Shown here one piece after another: positions 26,081 through 34,817 of a stretch of DNA of 44,441 nucleotides. The notes beneath the pieces are model-generated. The model was not told where the DNA came from. It ran no database searches and saw only the letters and a list, made by a program, of their open reading frames with translations. A program made the position numbers and the translations under genes. This DNA comes from Rhodobacteraceae bacterium (ex Bugula neritina AB1) (GTDB lineage: Bacteria > Pseudomonadota > Alphaproteobacteria > Rhodobacterales > Rhodobacteraceae), in contig MDLF01000012.1 of assembly GCA_001730095.1 (NCBI GenBank), positions 1 through 44,441 on the forward strand, in the 5' to 3' direction. The number at the start of each line of letters is the position of its first letter. The stretch's first letter is position 1.

Positions 26081-26929
26081 ATGGGATTTTTCGGAAAACT
26101 TATTGGACGCCAGGACACGCACAGCGGGCCTGAACCGATGGACAGGCTGCGGGTCGCAGATGAGACGATGCAGCAGGAAGTACTGCAGGCCGTGGCACAG
26201 CACACCCGTACCGTGGAGCTGGATCTGGATCTGAACCCGCAGCCGGACCAGTACGACAGCAGCCAGCCAGAGACCGCTACCGCTGCCGCGGATCCGGTTG
26301 CCGTTGCGGGCATCTGGGACCTGGATCCGGCTTCTGCTGCCCCCGCAGCCCCGCCTGCGCCGGCAGCTGACGAGACCGCTGCGCAGATGCCGCAGCCTGG
26401 CGGCGAGATGCCGGATCTCACGGCCCATGTCAGCGTGGCCCCCGCCCGCAAACGCCGTGCCAAGACCCGCCTCTTGGGCTTTGACACCTCGGATGGCGAT
26501 GTCGTCAATCTGTTCGACAATTCCGCCCCCGCGGCACCGGTTCGCGACACAAAATTCCCGGTGGGCTGGCTCGTGGTCGCCGACGGACCCGGCTATGGCG
26601 AAAGCTTCACGCTGCAGGCTGGCATGTCTGCCATCGGCCGCGGCGAGGATCAGGCGGTTGCGCTGGATTTCGGCGATACTGCAATTTCCCGCAACAACCA
26701 CGCGGCGATTGTCTTTGACCCGGAAACCTCGCAGTTCTTCCTGGGCCACGGCGGCAAGAGCAATATCGTGCGCCTGAATGGTCAGCCGGTGATCAGCAAT
26801 GAAGCGCTGAAGAGCGGCGATCAGATCCGTCTCGGCGAAACCACGCTGCGTTTCATGGCGCTGTGCGGCGAAGACTTCAACTGGACCAGCGCCGGCACAC
26901 AGGAGGCAGAACATGTGGAAATCGCCTGA
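26081..26929 (+). CDS. FHA-domain phospho-Thr reader, cassette B
   Basis: A 282-residue protein with an FHA domain at about 162-265: AIGRGED, ISRNNHA and VRLNGQPV carry the conserved Arg, Ser, His and Asn. The N-terminus MGFFGKLIGR matches the hydrophobic/basic start of the cassette A copy. A disordered Ala/Pro/Asp-rich stretch follows, then the conserved basic motif RRAKTRLLGFD and a VVNLFD segment. The ATG at 26081 is preferred over earlier starts because it restores this N-terminal match. It overlaps the PP2C gene by 17 bp, as in cassette A. It probably recruits phosphorylated partners of the membrane kinase. Confidence 0.9.
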   Translation: MGFFGKLIGRQDTHSGPEPMDRLRVADETMQQEVLQAVAQHTRTVELDLDLNPQPDQYDSSQPETATAAADPVAVAGIWDLDPASAAPAAPPAPAADETAAQMPQPGGEMPDLTAHVSVAPARKRRAKTRLLGFDTSDGDVVNLFDNSAPAAPVRDTKFPVGWLVVADGPGYGESFTLQAGMSAIGRGEDQAVALDFGDTAISRNNHAAIVFDPETSQFFLGHGGKSNIVRLNGQPVISNEALKSGDQIRLGETTLRFMALCGEDFNWTSAGTQEAEHVEIA

Positions 26930-27863
26930 ACCACGCTTTGACGTTGCTGCCGCCATTTGCCAGGGCGCACGCGACTATCAGGAAGACGCCATCATCACCG
27001 ATTTTCCGGCAGGCACCGATATCGGCATGGCCGTTCTGGCGGATGGCATGGGTGGCCATGCTGCTGGCGATGTCGCCTCCAAAATGGTGGTGACCGAGGC
27101 CTTCAGCAATCTGAAGTTCGAGAGCGTCAATTTTGCCGAGTATGAAAAGCAGATCCCCTATCACCTGACCCGCGCCGCGTCAGAGGCCAACAGCTGTGTG
27201 CAGGACTATGTCCAGGACAATCCCAGTGTGCGCGGCATGGGGGCCACCCTGGTGTCGGTGGTGATGATCGAGGACCGCCTGTACTGGCTGTCGATTGGCG
27301 ACTCGCCGCTGTATCTGATGCGCGGCGGCAAGCTGCAGCAGCTCAACGAGGATCACTCGATGGCGCCGCAGATCGACATGATGGTCAAGGCGGGGCTGCT
27401 GGACGAGGCCGCCGGACGGGATCACCCGGATCGCAACTGCCTGACCTCGGTCATCCTGGGCGACCGGGTGACGCGCACCGACTGCCCCAAGGCGCCGTTC
27501 CGGCTGGAAGTCGGGGATCTGGTGGTTGTCTCCAGCGACGGGCTGCAGTTTCTGGAAGATGCGCGGATCGGAAAGATCCTGCACAAATACCGTCGCCGCA
27601 AGAGTGCGGAAATCGTTGAACGGCTGCTGGCGGCGCTGGATGAACTGGCGGACCCGGATCAGGACAATATCTCCTTTGCGGTGATCAAGCTGAACCACAA
27701 CAAGCCGGTGACCCGCAAAATGCACCGCAAGCCGCTGGATCTGGTCGGTGACCAATCAGCCACTGCAACCCGTGTGGTGGCGATGAACAGCAATTCCAGC
27801 GACGGGCCGTCGATGCCGGAACAGGAGGCCAAGGTGGTTCGGCTGGCCGGGAAAGGGCGCTAG
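26913..27863 (+). CDS. PP2C-family Ser/Thr phosphatase, cassette B
   Basis: A 316-residue metal-dependent phosphatase. Motifs are YQEDAI (N-terminal metal Asp), MAVLADGMGGHAAGD, RGMGATLVSVV, YWLSIGDSPLYL, VGDLVVVSSDGL and PDQDNISF. A ~60-residue tail ends with ATRVVAMNSNSSD and a basic VVRLAGKGR. The tail pattern RVVxM/FxxxSS is shared with the cassette A enzyme. AGGAGG six bases before the ATG, inside the FHA gene, marks the start well. It is followed 2 bp later by GTPase 1. It should reverse the phosphorylation carried out by the cassette B kinase. Confidence 0.93.
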   Translation: MWKSPEPRFDVAAAICQGARDYQEDAIITDFPAGTDIGMAVLADGMGGHAAGDVASKMVVTEAFSNLKFESVNFAEYEKQIPYHLTRAASEANSCVQDYVQDNPSVRGMGATLVSVVMIEDRLYWLSIGDSPLYLMRGGKLQQLNEDHSMAPQIDMMVKAGLLDEAAGRDHPDRNCLTSVILGDRVTRTDCPKAPFRLEVGDLVVVSSDGLQFLEDARIGKILHKYRRRKSAEIVERLLAALDELADPDQDNISFAVIKLNHNKPVTRKMHRKPLDLVGDQSATATRVVAMNSNSSDGPSMPEQEAKVVRLAGKGR

Positions 27864-27865
27864 GC

Positions 27866-29185
27866 ATGGCACAAGCGCAGAGCACCGAAACCGCTGCCGC
27901 GCTGCGGTGCGCATTGGCAGAAGGGCAGATCCCGGCCCGCCTGCAGGCTGCTGCCCAGAGCGTGCTGGACACGCTGGAGCAGCCGGTGCGGGTGACGCTG
28001 TTCGGCCTGCCCGGCGCGGGCAAGTCCAGTGTTGTGAACCTGCTTCTGGGCAGCCCGGTGCTCCCGGCGGGTGCGGCGCTGCCCACCCTGCAGATCACCA
28101 GCGGCGCAGCCGCGGCCTGCAGCGGTGTTTTGGCGGACGGCAGCCGCTTCAGCCTGCCCGGGTTCGACACCGCGGCGCTGGCTGCAAGGGCTGCGGTCTT
28201 TGCCGAGGCACAGTTGCCGCTGCCTGCGCTGAACCGGATCAACGTGCTGGAAATTGCAGCGCCGGATGCGGTGGCGCTGGACCGGGCGGTACCCTGGGCT
28301 GCGCAGAAAACAGACATCGCCCTGTGGTGCACCCAGGCCTTCACCGCGGCGGAACAGGCTGCATGGGCCAGAGCCCCGGAGAAGATGAAGGACAGCGCAA
28401 TCCTGCTGGTTGCCAAGGCCGATGAACTGGCGGCTCAGGGGCGGCTGCAGCCTGCGCTGGCCGCCATTCAAAGCGCCGCAGGTGAGCATTTCAATCAGGT
28501 GCTGCCGCTGGCCGCTCTGGACGCGCAGGCGGCGCGGCGGCAAGACGGCACCGTGGACCGCGACCGGTTGCGCCGCACGGGCGGACAGGCGCTGATTTCC
28601 GCGATCATGCACGAGGCGAACCTACGGCAGCAGGCCGCGCTGGACCGGGCCGGCGACCTGCTGAGAACATGCGCAGTGGCGCCCGCAGCCATCCCGGCTG
28701 CAGCACCCGCACCTGTTCAGACCGCTTTCGAACCGGAACCCGCGCCCGCGATGGCGCCGCCGGCACAGCCGCCGCAGGACGGTCCGCCCACCGTCCAAGC
28801 CGCGCTGCCGGGTCCGGTCCCCGTCCAGGCGGCTGCAGCGGAGCACTCTGGCCTCAGCCCGCAGGTGCGACAGGCCTACGGCGCGGCACTGGACTATCTG
28901 ACAGAACAGGGGCACAGCCTGGGCCAGGCCTGGCAGGGCACTGCAGACCAGAACGCCCCGCGGCTGATCCGGGACACCCTGAAATCGGTGCAATGGCTGG
29001 GCGACTATCTGGAAGACTGCGACAGCAGCGGCGACAGTGGGCTGGCAGGCATACGCGGCGCGGTCTCTGAGGCCGAAGACCTGATCCAGCTGATCCAGGT
29101 GGAACAGGACGACACGTCGCTGTTTGATGCCACCAGCATCCTGCTGCAGCTGAAACGGGATATGCAGGCACAGCTGGCCGCCTGA
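27866..29185 (+). CDS. Small GTPase 1 (degenerate), cassette B
   Basis: A 439-residue P-loop protein with G1 GLPGAGKS at residues 47-54. The G3 site is unclear, and the G4 position reads AKAD, closer to NKxD than in the cassette A copy (TMAD). The IALWCTQAFTAAEQAAW segment is shared with both GTPase families of the cassettes. A Pro/Ala-rich linker (~265-330) precedes a helical C-terminus with the conserved VEQDDTSLFDATSILLQLKRD motif. It begins 2 bp after the phosphatase and is the last plus-strand gene of cassette B; the dynamin half then runs toward it from the other side. Probably an adaptor between phospho-signalling and dynamin; inferred. Confidence 0.75.
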   Translation: MAQAQSTETAAALRCALAEGQIPARLQAAAQSVLDTLEQPVRVTLFGLPGAGKSSVVNLLLGSPVLPAGAALPTLQITSGAAAACSGVLADGSRFSLPGFDTAALAARAAVFAEAQLPLPALNRINVLEIAAPDAVALDRAVPWAAQKTDIALWCTQAFTAAEQAAWARAPEKMKDSAILLVAKADELAAQGRLQPALAAIQSAAGEHFNQVLPLAALDAQAARRQDGTVDRDRLRRTGGQALISAIMHEANLRQQAALDRAGDLLRTCAVAPAAIPAAAPAPVQTAFEPEPAPAMAPPAQPPQDGPPTVQAALPGPVPVQAAAAEHSGLSPQVRQAYGAALDYLTEQGHSLGQAWQGTADQNAPRLIRDTLKSVQWLGDYLEDCDSSGDSGLAGIRGAVSEAEDLIQLIQVEQDDTSLFDATSILLQLKRDMQAQLAA

Positions 29186-29210
29186 TCCCGGCCTGCAAGA
29201 ACGCCAATCA

Positions 29211-29238
29211 GGGTTTTCACCTTATAGGGTGAAAACCC
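29211..29238. terminator. Bidirectional terminator at the centre of cassette B
   Basis: A perfect 11-bp stem (29211-29221 with 29228-29238) and a 6-nt loop separate the convergent halves of cassette B. The left gene ends 25 bp before it. The TAA of the right gene lies in the loop, so the stem contains that gene's last codons. Confidence 0.65.
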
Positions 29239-30016
29239 GCTGCCACATGCCGTGCAGTGCTGCCAGATCGTCCCGGCTGTGGGCAAAGAGCGCGCATTCG
29301 CCTCCTGCCCAGACCACCGACACGCATAGGCCGCCCTCCAGAACCGGGCCAAGCGACACCAGCCGTGGCGTTTCCAGCGGGCCTGCATGTTTGGCAAAAG
29401 AGGCCTGGAAACGCTCCCATTGGACTTCGGCAATCTGTTGCAGTTCGGTCAGAACCGCCTGATCCGCAGCCGCACCCATCCAGGCGCCGCCGGAATGCAG
29501 CAGGCAGGCCGCATAAAGCTCGGCGCTGGCATCAATGAAGAAAGCCATGGGCCGTTCCTGCTCGGCCGGGTCCAGGTCCATGATCTCTTCCAGCATCGTC
29601 AGGGGCAGCCCCAGGCTGCCCAGACCGCTGTCCGCAGCGGCGGCGGCAAATCCGGTTTCGACCAGAACGGGCTGTTCCATTTGCGCCAGCCGGACCATCG
29701 CCGCAGCCACCGCTTCCAGAACCTCCGGCTGGTCATGCGACAGGGCGGTTCCGATCAGCGGCTGGGCTTCAGCCAGATCGCTGCTGGCCGAAACCAGCGA
29801 CATCAGGCGCCGTTCGGACACCACAAGAGCAAGATGGCTGTCGCCGGCATGAAAACACAGCTGCCGTTGCAGAACCGTGGTGGCAATCTCTTGCAGGATG
29901 GCAGGCAGCGGCGGCGGAAAGCAGCCGTTGGAAATCACCCGTTTGCCATCCCGGAACACGGTTTGGCGGGCGCCCAGGGCAGCCAGGTTCCCGGCAATTG
30001 CGTCGTCGTGTGTCAC
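29222..30016 (-). CDS. Cassette B unknown protein (terminal gene)
   Basis: A 264-residue protein I do not recognise; it is the positional counterpart of the last gene of cassette A. Shared features are a central LCFHAGDSHLALVVSERRLMSL segment, similar length and the same place after the roadblock-like gene. It lacks the Thr/Asp repeat of the A copy. It has acidic helices in the middle (LTMLEEIMDLDPAEQ) and a beta-rich C-terminus (GLCVSVVWAGGECALF). There is no signal peptide or membrane segment, so it is probably cytoplasmic. Its 3' end runs into the terminator hairpin. A role as partner of the roadblock-like protein is suggested by their constant pairing only. Confidence 0.65.
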   Translation of the reverse strand: MTHDDAIAGNLAALGARQTVFRDGKRVISNGCFPPPLPAILQEIATTVLQRQLCFHAGDSHLALVVSERRLMSLVSASSDLAEAQPLIGTALSHDQPEVLEAVAAAMVRLAQMEQPVLVETGFAAAAADSGLGSLGLPLTMLEEIMDLDPAEQERPMAFFIDASAELYAACLLHSGGAWMGAAADQAVLTELQQIAEVQWERFQASFAKHAGPLETPRLVSLGPVLEGGLCVSVVWAGGECALFAHSRDDLAALHGMWQRVFTL

Positions 30017-30055
30017 TTTGAAAATCCTGTTCGAAAGGCGTCTTGCACGGGTCTG

Positions 30056-30421
30056 TCAGCCCTCTGCGCTGATCCGGACCAGACAGGCCTGTGCGGCAAT
30101 CTGAAAGGCGGCCAGATCCAGTTCGGGGGCGGCCAGGCACAACAGCGCATCTGTTGGCTGCTGCGGTGACTTGAAGGCAAGCAGGAGCCGGCCGGTTTCC
30201 CGTGCCAAGGCAAAGTCCGGCGCAGCAGCGCCAAGCGGCGGCGTGCCGTCCCCGCCCAGCAGGCAACCTGCCTGGGCACACAGCTTGTCCAGCGCATGGC
30301 GGTCCAGCGTCGACTGGCTGTTGGCCACCAGGACCATGCCCGCAGCCAGATCCGCATAGGCCACCGTCCCGCAGGCGGGAAACTGGCCGTGCAACGCATC
30401 AAGTTCTTCCGATACAGTCAT
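30056..30421 (-). CDS. Roadblock/LC7-like small protein, cassette B
   Basis: A 121-residue protein from the ATG at 30421, which follows CAAGGTCGC; the open frame extends 16 codons further but without a ribosome site. Predicted elements follow the roadblock order: helix (ELDALHGQF), strand (GTVAYADLAAGMVLVA), helix (RHALDKLCAQA), strands (GRLLLAFKS, DALLCLAA), last helix (LAAFQIAAQACLV). It sits between GTPase 2 and the unknown protein, as in cassette A. Roadblock proteins often act as GTPase-activating or scaffold dimers. The assignment rests on fold pattern, not on a close match. Confidence 0.6.
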   Translation of the reverse strand: MTVSEELDALHGQFPACGTVAYADLAAGMVLVANSQSTLDRHALDKLCAQAGCLLGGDGTPPLGAAAPDFALARETGRLLLAFKSPQQPTDALLCLAAPELDLAAFQIAAQACLVRISAEG

Positions 30422-30508
30422 AAAAGCGACCTTGCCTGAAGGGCCGGTTCTGGCCGGCCCGCAGGACAATTCACAACCGCAACGGCGGCTGGATTACAAG
30501 CCTCTTTT

Positions 30509-31447
30509 TCAGCTCTCCAGCAATTCCCGGCGCAGGGACGCAAGATCGCTGTCCCTGCGCGCGTCGGGACGCGGTGTGCGCTTGGCGCCCTGGGGCCGCA
30601 CCCGCCGCGGAACAACATGGCCGGTTGGCACCTCCTGCAGGCTGTCTGCCTGGACCGGGGCCTGGGGCTGTTCCAGCACCGCCGCCAGCGGCGCGACAAA
30701 GGAAGAGGCAGGGGCAGGCGAAGCTGCGGCGGCTGCGGCAGCTTGCAAGACGGGCGGCGTGCCGCCCTGCTGGGCCGCCTCGACAATCGCCTCCAAGGCT
30801 GCAGTGAAGTCTTGGGCGCCGGAGGTTTCCCAATCCGGGCTGTCAGGTTCGGCCGCCAGCGCCTGGGTCAGCGAGATCGGGCAAACGCCGGCAAACTGGC
30901 CCTCGGTCTCGCGCGTGACCCGGGTCTGCACCCGCAGCTTGTCCAGCGGCGTGGTCAGCTTGTCGAACCGGGTGATCAGCAGCAGGCTGCGCTGGCGCAC
31001 CTCCTCAGCCACCAGCCCCCAGGCCGCCGCCTCTGACTGCCGCCAGGCCTGTGTTGCATGGGTGCACCATAACACGCAGTCCACCTCGGCCAGCATCCGT
31101 TCCCAGACCTCTGGTGGCATGTTGGGGTCGGAGATGCCGGGAAAGTCGATCAGATCGCAGGCTTCCAGCACCGGCGCCTCGCAGCTGATCTGCACATACA
31201 GCGTTTCTTCCAGTGGCACCGCCTCCAGCGCCTGCAGCGAGACCGGATGACGGCGGCCGTCCAGCGCCTTGCGCGAGGGCGCGGCGTCCCCTTCGGTGAT
31301 CCAGACTGGCGGCAGCCGAGTGGCGGTGACCTTTTCGGGCAGAATACGCCGCCCCAGCAGCAGGTTCGACAGCGTGCTCTTGCCGGCGCTGAACTCGCCC
31401 ATGATGGCAATCCTGGGTTTGCGGTCCAGTGTCTGCGGTTGCGTCAT
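30509..31447 (-). CDS. Small dynamin-related GTPase 2, cassette B
   Basis: A 312-residue GTPase with G1 GEFSAGKS at 17-24, the switch segment EKVTATRLPPVWI, G3 DFPG followed by ISDPNMP, and TRFDKL at the G4 site. The LWCTHATQAWRQSEAAAW segment is nearly identical to that of the cassette A copy. A Pro/Ala/Gln linker without the Ser-Gln repeat ends in the conserved basic tail GHVVPRRVRPQGAKRTPR. Its start overlaps the dynamin stop by 4 bp, the same junction as in cassette A. Conservation of the odd G4 sequence in both copies suggests real constraint rather than decay. Likely works in a complex with the dynamin. Confidence 0.8.
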   Translation of the reverse strand: MTQPQTLDRKPRIAIMGEFSAGKSTLSNLLLGRRILPEKVTATRLPPVWITEGDAAPSRKALDGRRHPVSLQALEAVPLEETLYVQISCEAPVLEACDLIDFPGISDPNMPPEVWERMLAEVDCVLWCTHATQAWRQSEAAAWGLVAEEVRQRSLLLITRFDKLTTPLDKLRVQTRVTRETEGQFAGVCPISLTQALAAEPDSPDWETSGAQDFTAALEAIVEAAQQGGTPPVLQAAAAAAASPAPASSFVAPLAAVLEQPQAPVQADSLQEVPTGHVVPRRVRPQGAKRTPRPDARRDSDLASLRRELLES

Positions 31448-33525
31448 GCGGCGGCTCCTTTGCGGGCGGCTTGCGCCGGTTCGTCTGTCTGTTTCGCGCC
31501 GTCTGGCGCCAGTTCCTTCAGCAGCAGATCCAGCAGTTCTGCCTGCTCCTGCTGCGCGGTGATTCCGAACAGATTATTCAAGTCGTTCACGCTGATCCTT
31601 GTCTTTTCAGCCACATCCATCAGCAGCGCCCGCTGCTCGGTGAAAAATGCCATCAGGCGTTCGCGGGCGTCCTGGCGGATTTCAGCTGCCTGCTGTTCCT
31701 TCAGTTCCTGAACGATCGGCGCCGTTTCCGCCTTGATCAGATCATAAAAGCCGCTGGCATAGGCCCGGTATCCGCGGCGGCGTTTCCACCAGCTTTTCCA
31801 CCAGGAGGTTTGCAGATCCAGGGCAATAGTGGCACCGATCGCCACCGGCGGCGGCACTTCGGGCACGGCTGCGGGGGCGATACGGAAATCGCTGACCTGA
31901 ATCGAAACCGCCTGCTGGTAGGTGTCGAAGATTGCCGACGCGGCATCGCTGTAGACCTGGGTGCAGGCCGCCAGCAGGTTCTTGCGCATCACCTGATAGC
32001 TGGACCGCAGCAAAATCCGCAGACCGTCGGGTGCATATTGCCAGGTTTCGTTTTCGCCGTAGTTTTCCAGATGCTGCAGCAGGGACGCCACCGCCCGCTC
32101 CAGAAACTTGTTATGCGCCTGGTCAACCCTGGCAGAGAAAGCGGCAAACACCTGATCCAGCGCGGTGTCCATCTGCGCCATGCTGATGGTTTCCAGCCGT
32201 CCCAGCAGCTGGCTGAGTGCCGCAGGCTCGATCACCGAAATGCGGTTGCCGTCGATCCGCATAGAGGCCACGGTGCAGGCTGTCTTCATGCTGGACACCT
32301 GGTTGGCCGCGCGCTGACGGGTCTCGGACAGAAGCCGCGCACCGGCGCCTTCGGTCAGACGCGCGCCAATGGTTTCAAACAGCTCGGGCACGCCGGAGAG
32401 CTGCCACATCTGCTCTGGTCCGGCCAGCGCATCCGGCCCGGCATATTGCCGCAATGAAGCGGCGCTGTCATGGCAGAGCGGATAGGTTTCCGGCGCCAGG
32501 GCGGCATTGGCCCACAGGGCGCTGCCAAAAACGATCCTGGGGTTCTCCGGGCCGTTCATTTTCTCCAGGGTCGCCAGGATGCTGTCGCGGATATCCGGGA
32601 TCTGGTTCACCGGGTCCGGCAGCTCGTCTATCCGGTTCACAAAAATCACGATGCCTTCCGACCGCACATTGGAGATCATCCGGATCAGGCCCATGTCAAC
32701 CGAGCTCAGCGCCTGGGAGGCAGACAGCACCACCACGCACAGGCGGCTGTTGCGCAGCGACTTGATGGTGATCTGCTCACGCATCAGGAAGGTGTCGTTG
32801 ACGCCGGGCGTGTCGCGCAGGCACAGCGGCACCGGCAGCGAAGGCAGCGGCAGAAACAGGTCGGCAGATTTGGTGATATCAGCAAAACGGCCCTGCTGAT
32901 CGCTGCTGCCTGCCATTTCGAAATCATCGCCCAGACAGACATAACGCTGCATTAGATCGTCATCCAGATGCCGGTAATCATGCTTCTGGCCCAAAAGCAG
33001 CTCAAACCGGCGGCCCAGCCGCTTGCGGGTCTTTTCGCGCATTTCCGCGACCTGAGCCTGGATTTTCTGCAGCTCCTCAGCAGCGCCTGCGCGCATCGAC
33101 AGCTCCCCGATACGGCCGCCGCTGGACACCAGATGGTCCCATTCATCGCCGTTGAAGAACTGGAAGGAGGCCACCGGGTCGCCATCCTTGCGCGGTGCAT
33201 TCAGATGCAGCGAGGTGACAACCGAGGTCCAGGGGTTCACATCTGCAGGCAGCAGGCCGGGGCGGGCCACCATTGCATTGACCAGAGAGGTTTTGCCGGA
33301 TTTGATCTGCCCGATCATCGTGACGCTGGGTTTGAAGTCTTCAAGCTCTTTCAGCAGGCGGCCGGTCTGGCTGCGGCCACCCGCCGCTTCCAGCGCCTGG
33401 ACGTCCAGCAAGAGATCTTGGAGATCCTCGATTTCGCCGGCAAGACTGGCAAGGCGGGCATGGCCTTGTTGCAGAAAAGGAAAACTTCCGGGATCAGCGG
33501 GCTGACAATCGGTGGTCTCATCCAT
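31444..33525 (-). CDS. Dynamin-family large GTPase, cassette B
   Basis: A 693-residue dynamin-like protein. Motifs are G1 GQIKSGKT (72-79), G2 in NPWTSVVT (97-104), G3 DTPGVND (238-244) and G4 NRID (297-300). The helical remainder includes the SWWKSWWKRRRGY segment at 574-586, matching cassette A and probably contacting lipid. A C-terminal helix with VNDLNNLFG replaces the Gly-rich end of the A copy. Identity with the A protein is high across the GTPase domain and patchy in the stalk. It is the first gene of the minus-strand half of cassette B, with an AT-rich promoter-like region upstream. Membrane remodelling is the expected activity. Confidence 0.9.
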   Translation of the reverse strand: MDETTDCQPADPGSFPFLQQGHARLASLAGEIEDLQDLLLDVQALEAAGGRSQTGRLLKELEDFKPSVTMIGQIKSGKTSLVNAMVARPGLLPADVNPWTSVVTSLHLNAPRKDGDPVASFQFFNGDEWDHLVSSGGRIGELSMRAGAAEELQKIQAQVAEMREKTRKRLGRRFELLLGQKHDYRHLDDDLMQRYVCLGDDFEMAGSSDQQGRFADITKSADLFLPLPSLPVPLCLRDTPGVNDTFLMREQITIKSLRNSRLCVVVLSASQALSSVDMGLIRMISNVRSEGIVIFVNRIDELPDPVNQIPDIRDSILATLEKMNGPENPRIVFGSALWANAALAPETYPLCHDSAASLRQYAGPDALAGPEQMWQLSGVPELFETIGARLTEGAGARLLSETRQRAANQVSSMKTACTVASMRIDGNRISVIEPAALSQLLGRLETISMAQMDTALDQVFAAFSARVDQAHNKFLERAVASLLQHLENYGENETWQYAPDGLRILLRSSYQVMRKNLLAACTQVYSDAASAIFDTYQQAVSIQVSDFRIAPAAVPEVPPPVAIGATIALDLQTSWWKSWWKRRRGYRAYASGFYDLIKAETAPIVQELKEQQAAEIRQDARERLMAFFTEQRALLMDVAEKTRISVNDLNNLFGITAQQEQAELLDLLLKELAPDGAKQTDEPAQAARKGAAA

Positions 33526-33821
33526 GATAGATTTCGTCCTTGTCGGTCTGAACGAGCAGCGCAGGATCCGGGATCAAAGCCGCCTCTACTTTTCTGAAGA
33601 CCGAACAAACAGCCATGAAAGGCAAAATTTGGGCAGACTAGGGCTGACAATTTGTTTTTGCGGAAATTTTAAGAAATTTTTAAACAATTTGCACAGCGCC
33701 CCGGCGGCGGGCGGCGGCGCAGGCCGTTCCGGCAGGGGACGCCAGGACAGCGGCCAGGCCGGGTCGCTTGGCGACAGTGACCCGAGGCAGGAAGAAAAAT
33801 CTTTCAGATAAATCGCTTAGG
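33526..33821 (-). promoter_or_regulatory. AT-rich promoter region of the cassette B dynamin half
   Basis: A 296-bp spacer between cassette B and the sugar transporter genes. The segment 33650-33695 is unusually AT-rich for this genome, with two ACAATTTG copies and two AAATTT blocks. It probably contains the promoter for the minus-strand dynamin operon. No coding potential is seen. Confidence 0.4.
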
Positions 33822-34817
33822 TCATGACACCCGCTGGCCGTCATCACCAAAGTAATAGGCCCGCGCCGGGTCGTATCCGAATTGGACGTCATCGCCCGGC
33901 ACAATGGTGTGCTGGCCGAACAGCCGGATCGTCAGCGGCGCCGTGGCGGTTTGCAGGATCACATTGGTGTCGCCGCCCAGCTGCTCCACATGGGACACGG
34001 CACCGGCAATCGGTCCGCCGCTTTGCAGCCGGATGTCTTCGGGACGCAGGCCCATTTCGCGTGGATCACCCGGCGACAGCGCTGCCGCAGGCAGGAAGTT
34101 CATCGAAGGCGCCCCCAGGAACCCTGCGACAAACCGGTTGGCGGGATTGTTGTACAGCTCCATCGGGCTGCCAATCTGCTCTACCCGGCCGTCGCGCAGC
34201 ACCACGATCTTGTCAGCCAGGGTCATTGCCTCTGTCTGGTCATGGGTCACATAGATCATCGACGCGGACAGCTGCCGGTGCAGGTTGGCGATTTCGATCC
34301 GCGTGTTCATGCGCAGCGCCGCATCAAGGTTCGACAGCGGTTCGTCAAACAGGAACAGCCTGGGCTGGCGCACAATGGCCCGGCCGATGGCGACGCGCTG
34401 GCGCTGACCGCCGGACAGCTCGGACGGGTAGCGGTCCAGATAGGGCTCCAGCCCCAGCATCCGGCTGGCCTCGGCCACCCGTTCCTCGATCACCGCCTTG
34501 GGCTGGCGCTCCTGTTTCAGCGCCAATGTCAGGTTGCCGCGCACATTCAGATGCGGATAAAGCGCATAGCTTTGGAACACCATGGCGATACCGCGTTTGG
34601 AAGGCGGCGTCTGGTTGACCAGCTCGCCGCCGATGCGGATGTCGCCAGAGCTGGCATCCTCCAACCCGGCGATAACGCGCAGGAGGGTGGACTTGCCGCA
34701 GCCCGACGGGCCGACGAACACCACAAACTCGCCATCTTCCACTTCGAGGCTGATGTCTTTCAGGACGTGGACCGGGCCAAAGGACTTGTTGACATTGTTC
34801 AGGGACAGGGCGGTCAT
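33822..34817 (-). CDS. Sugar ABC transporter ATPase (MalK/UgpC/MsmK type)
   Basis: A 331-residue ABC ATPase for a CUT1 sugar importer. It has Walker A GPSGCGKS, the Q-loop in VFQSYALYPH, signature LSGGQRQR, Walker B LFLFDEP, the D-loop SNLD and the switch His in VTHDQTEAM. A C-terminal MalK-type regulatory (TOBE) domain follows from about residue 235. The ATG at 34817 overlaps the previous gene by 4 bp. It energises the two permeases encoded upstream in the same operon. Substrate is probably an amino sugar, judging from murQ and the nag-type genes nearby. Confidence 0.95.
   Translation of the reverse strand: MTALSLNNVNKSFGPVHVLKDISLEVEDGEFVVFVGPSGCGKSTLLRVIAGLEDASSGDIRIGGELVNQTPPSKRGIAMVFQSYALYPHLNVRGNLTLALKQERQPKAVIEERVAEASRMLGLEPYLDRYPSELSGGQRQRVAIGRAIVRQPRLFLFDEPLSNLDAALRMNTRIEIANLHRQLSASMIYVTHDQTEAMTLADKIVVLRDGRVEQIGSPMELYNNPANRFVAGFLGAPSMNFLPAAALSPGDPREMGLRPEDIRLQSGGPIAGAVSHVEQLGGDTNVILQTATAPLTIRLFGQHTIVPGDDVQFGYDPARAYYFGDDGQRVS

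Noticed and set aside
1308-33525. Kinase/PP2C/FHA trio as part of a type VI secretion locus (TagE/PppA/Fha)
   Set aside because: No tss genes, Hcp, VgrG, ClpV or sheath proteins are present; every associated gene is instead a GTPase or partner.
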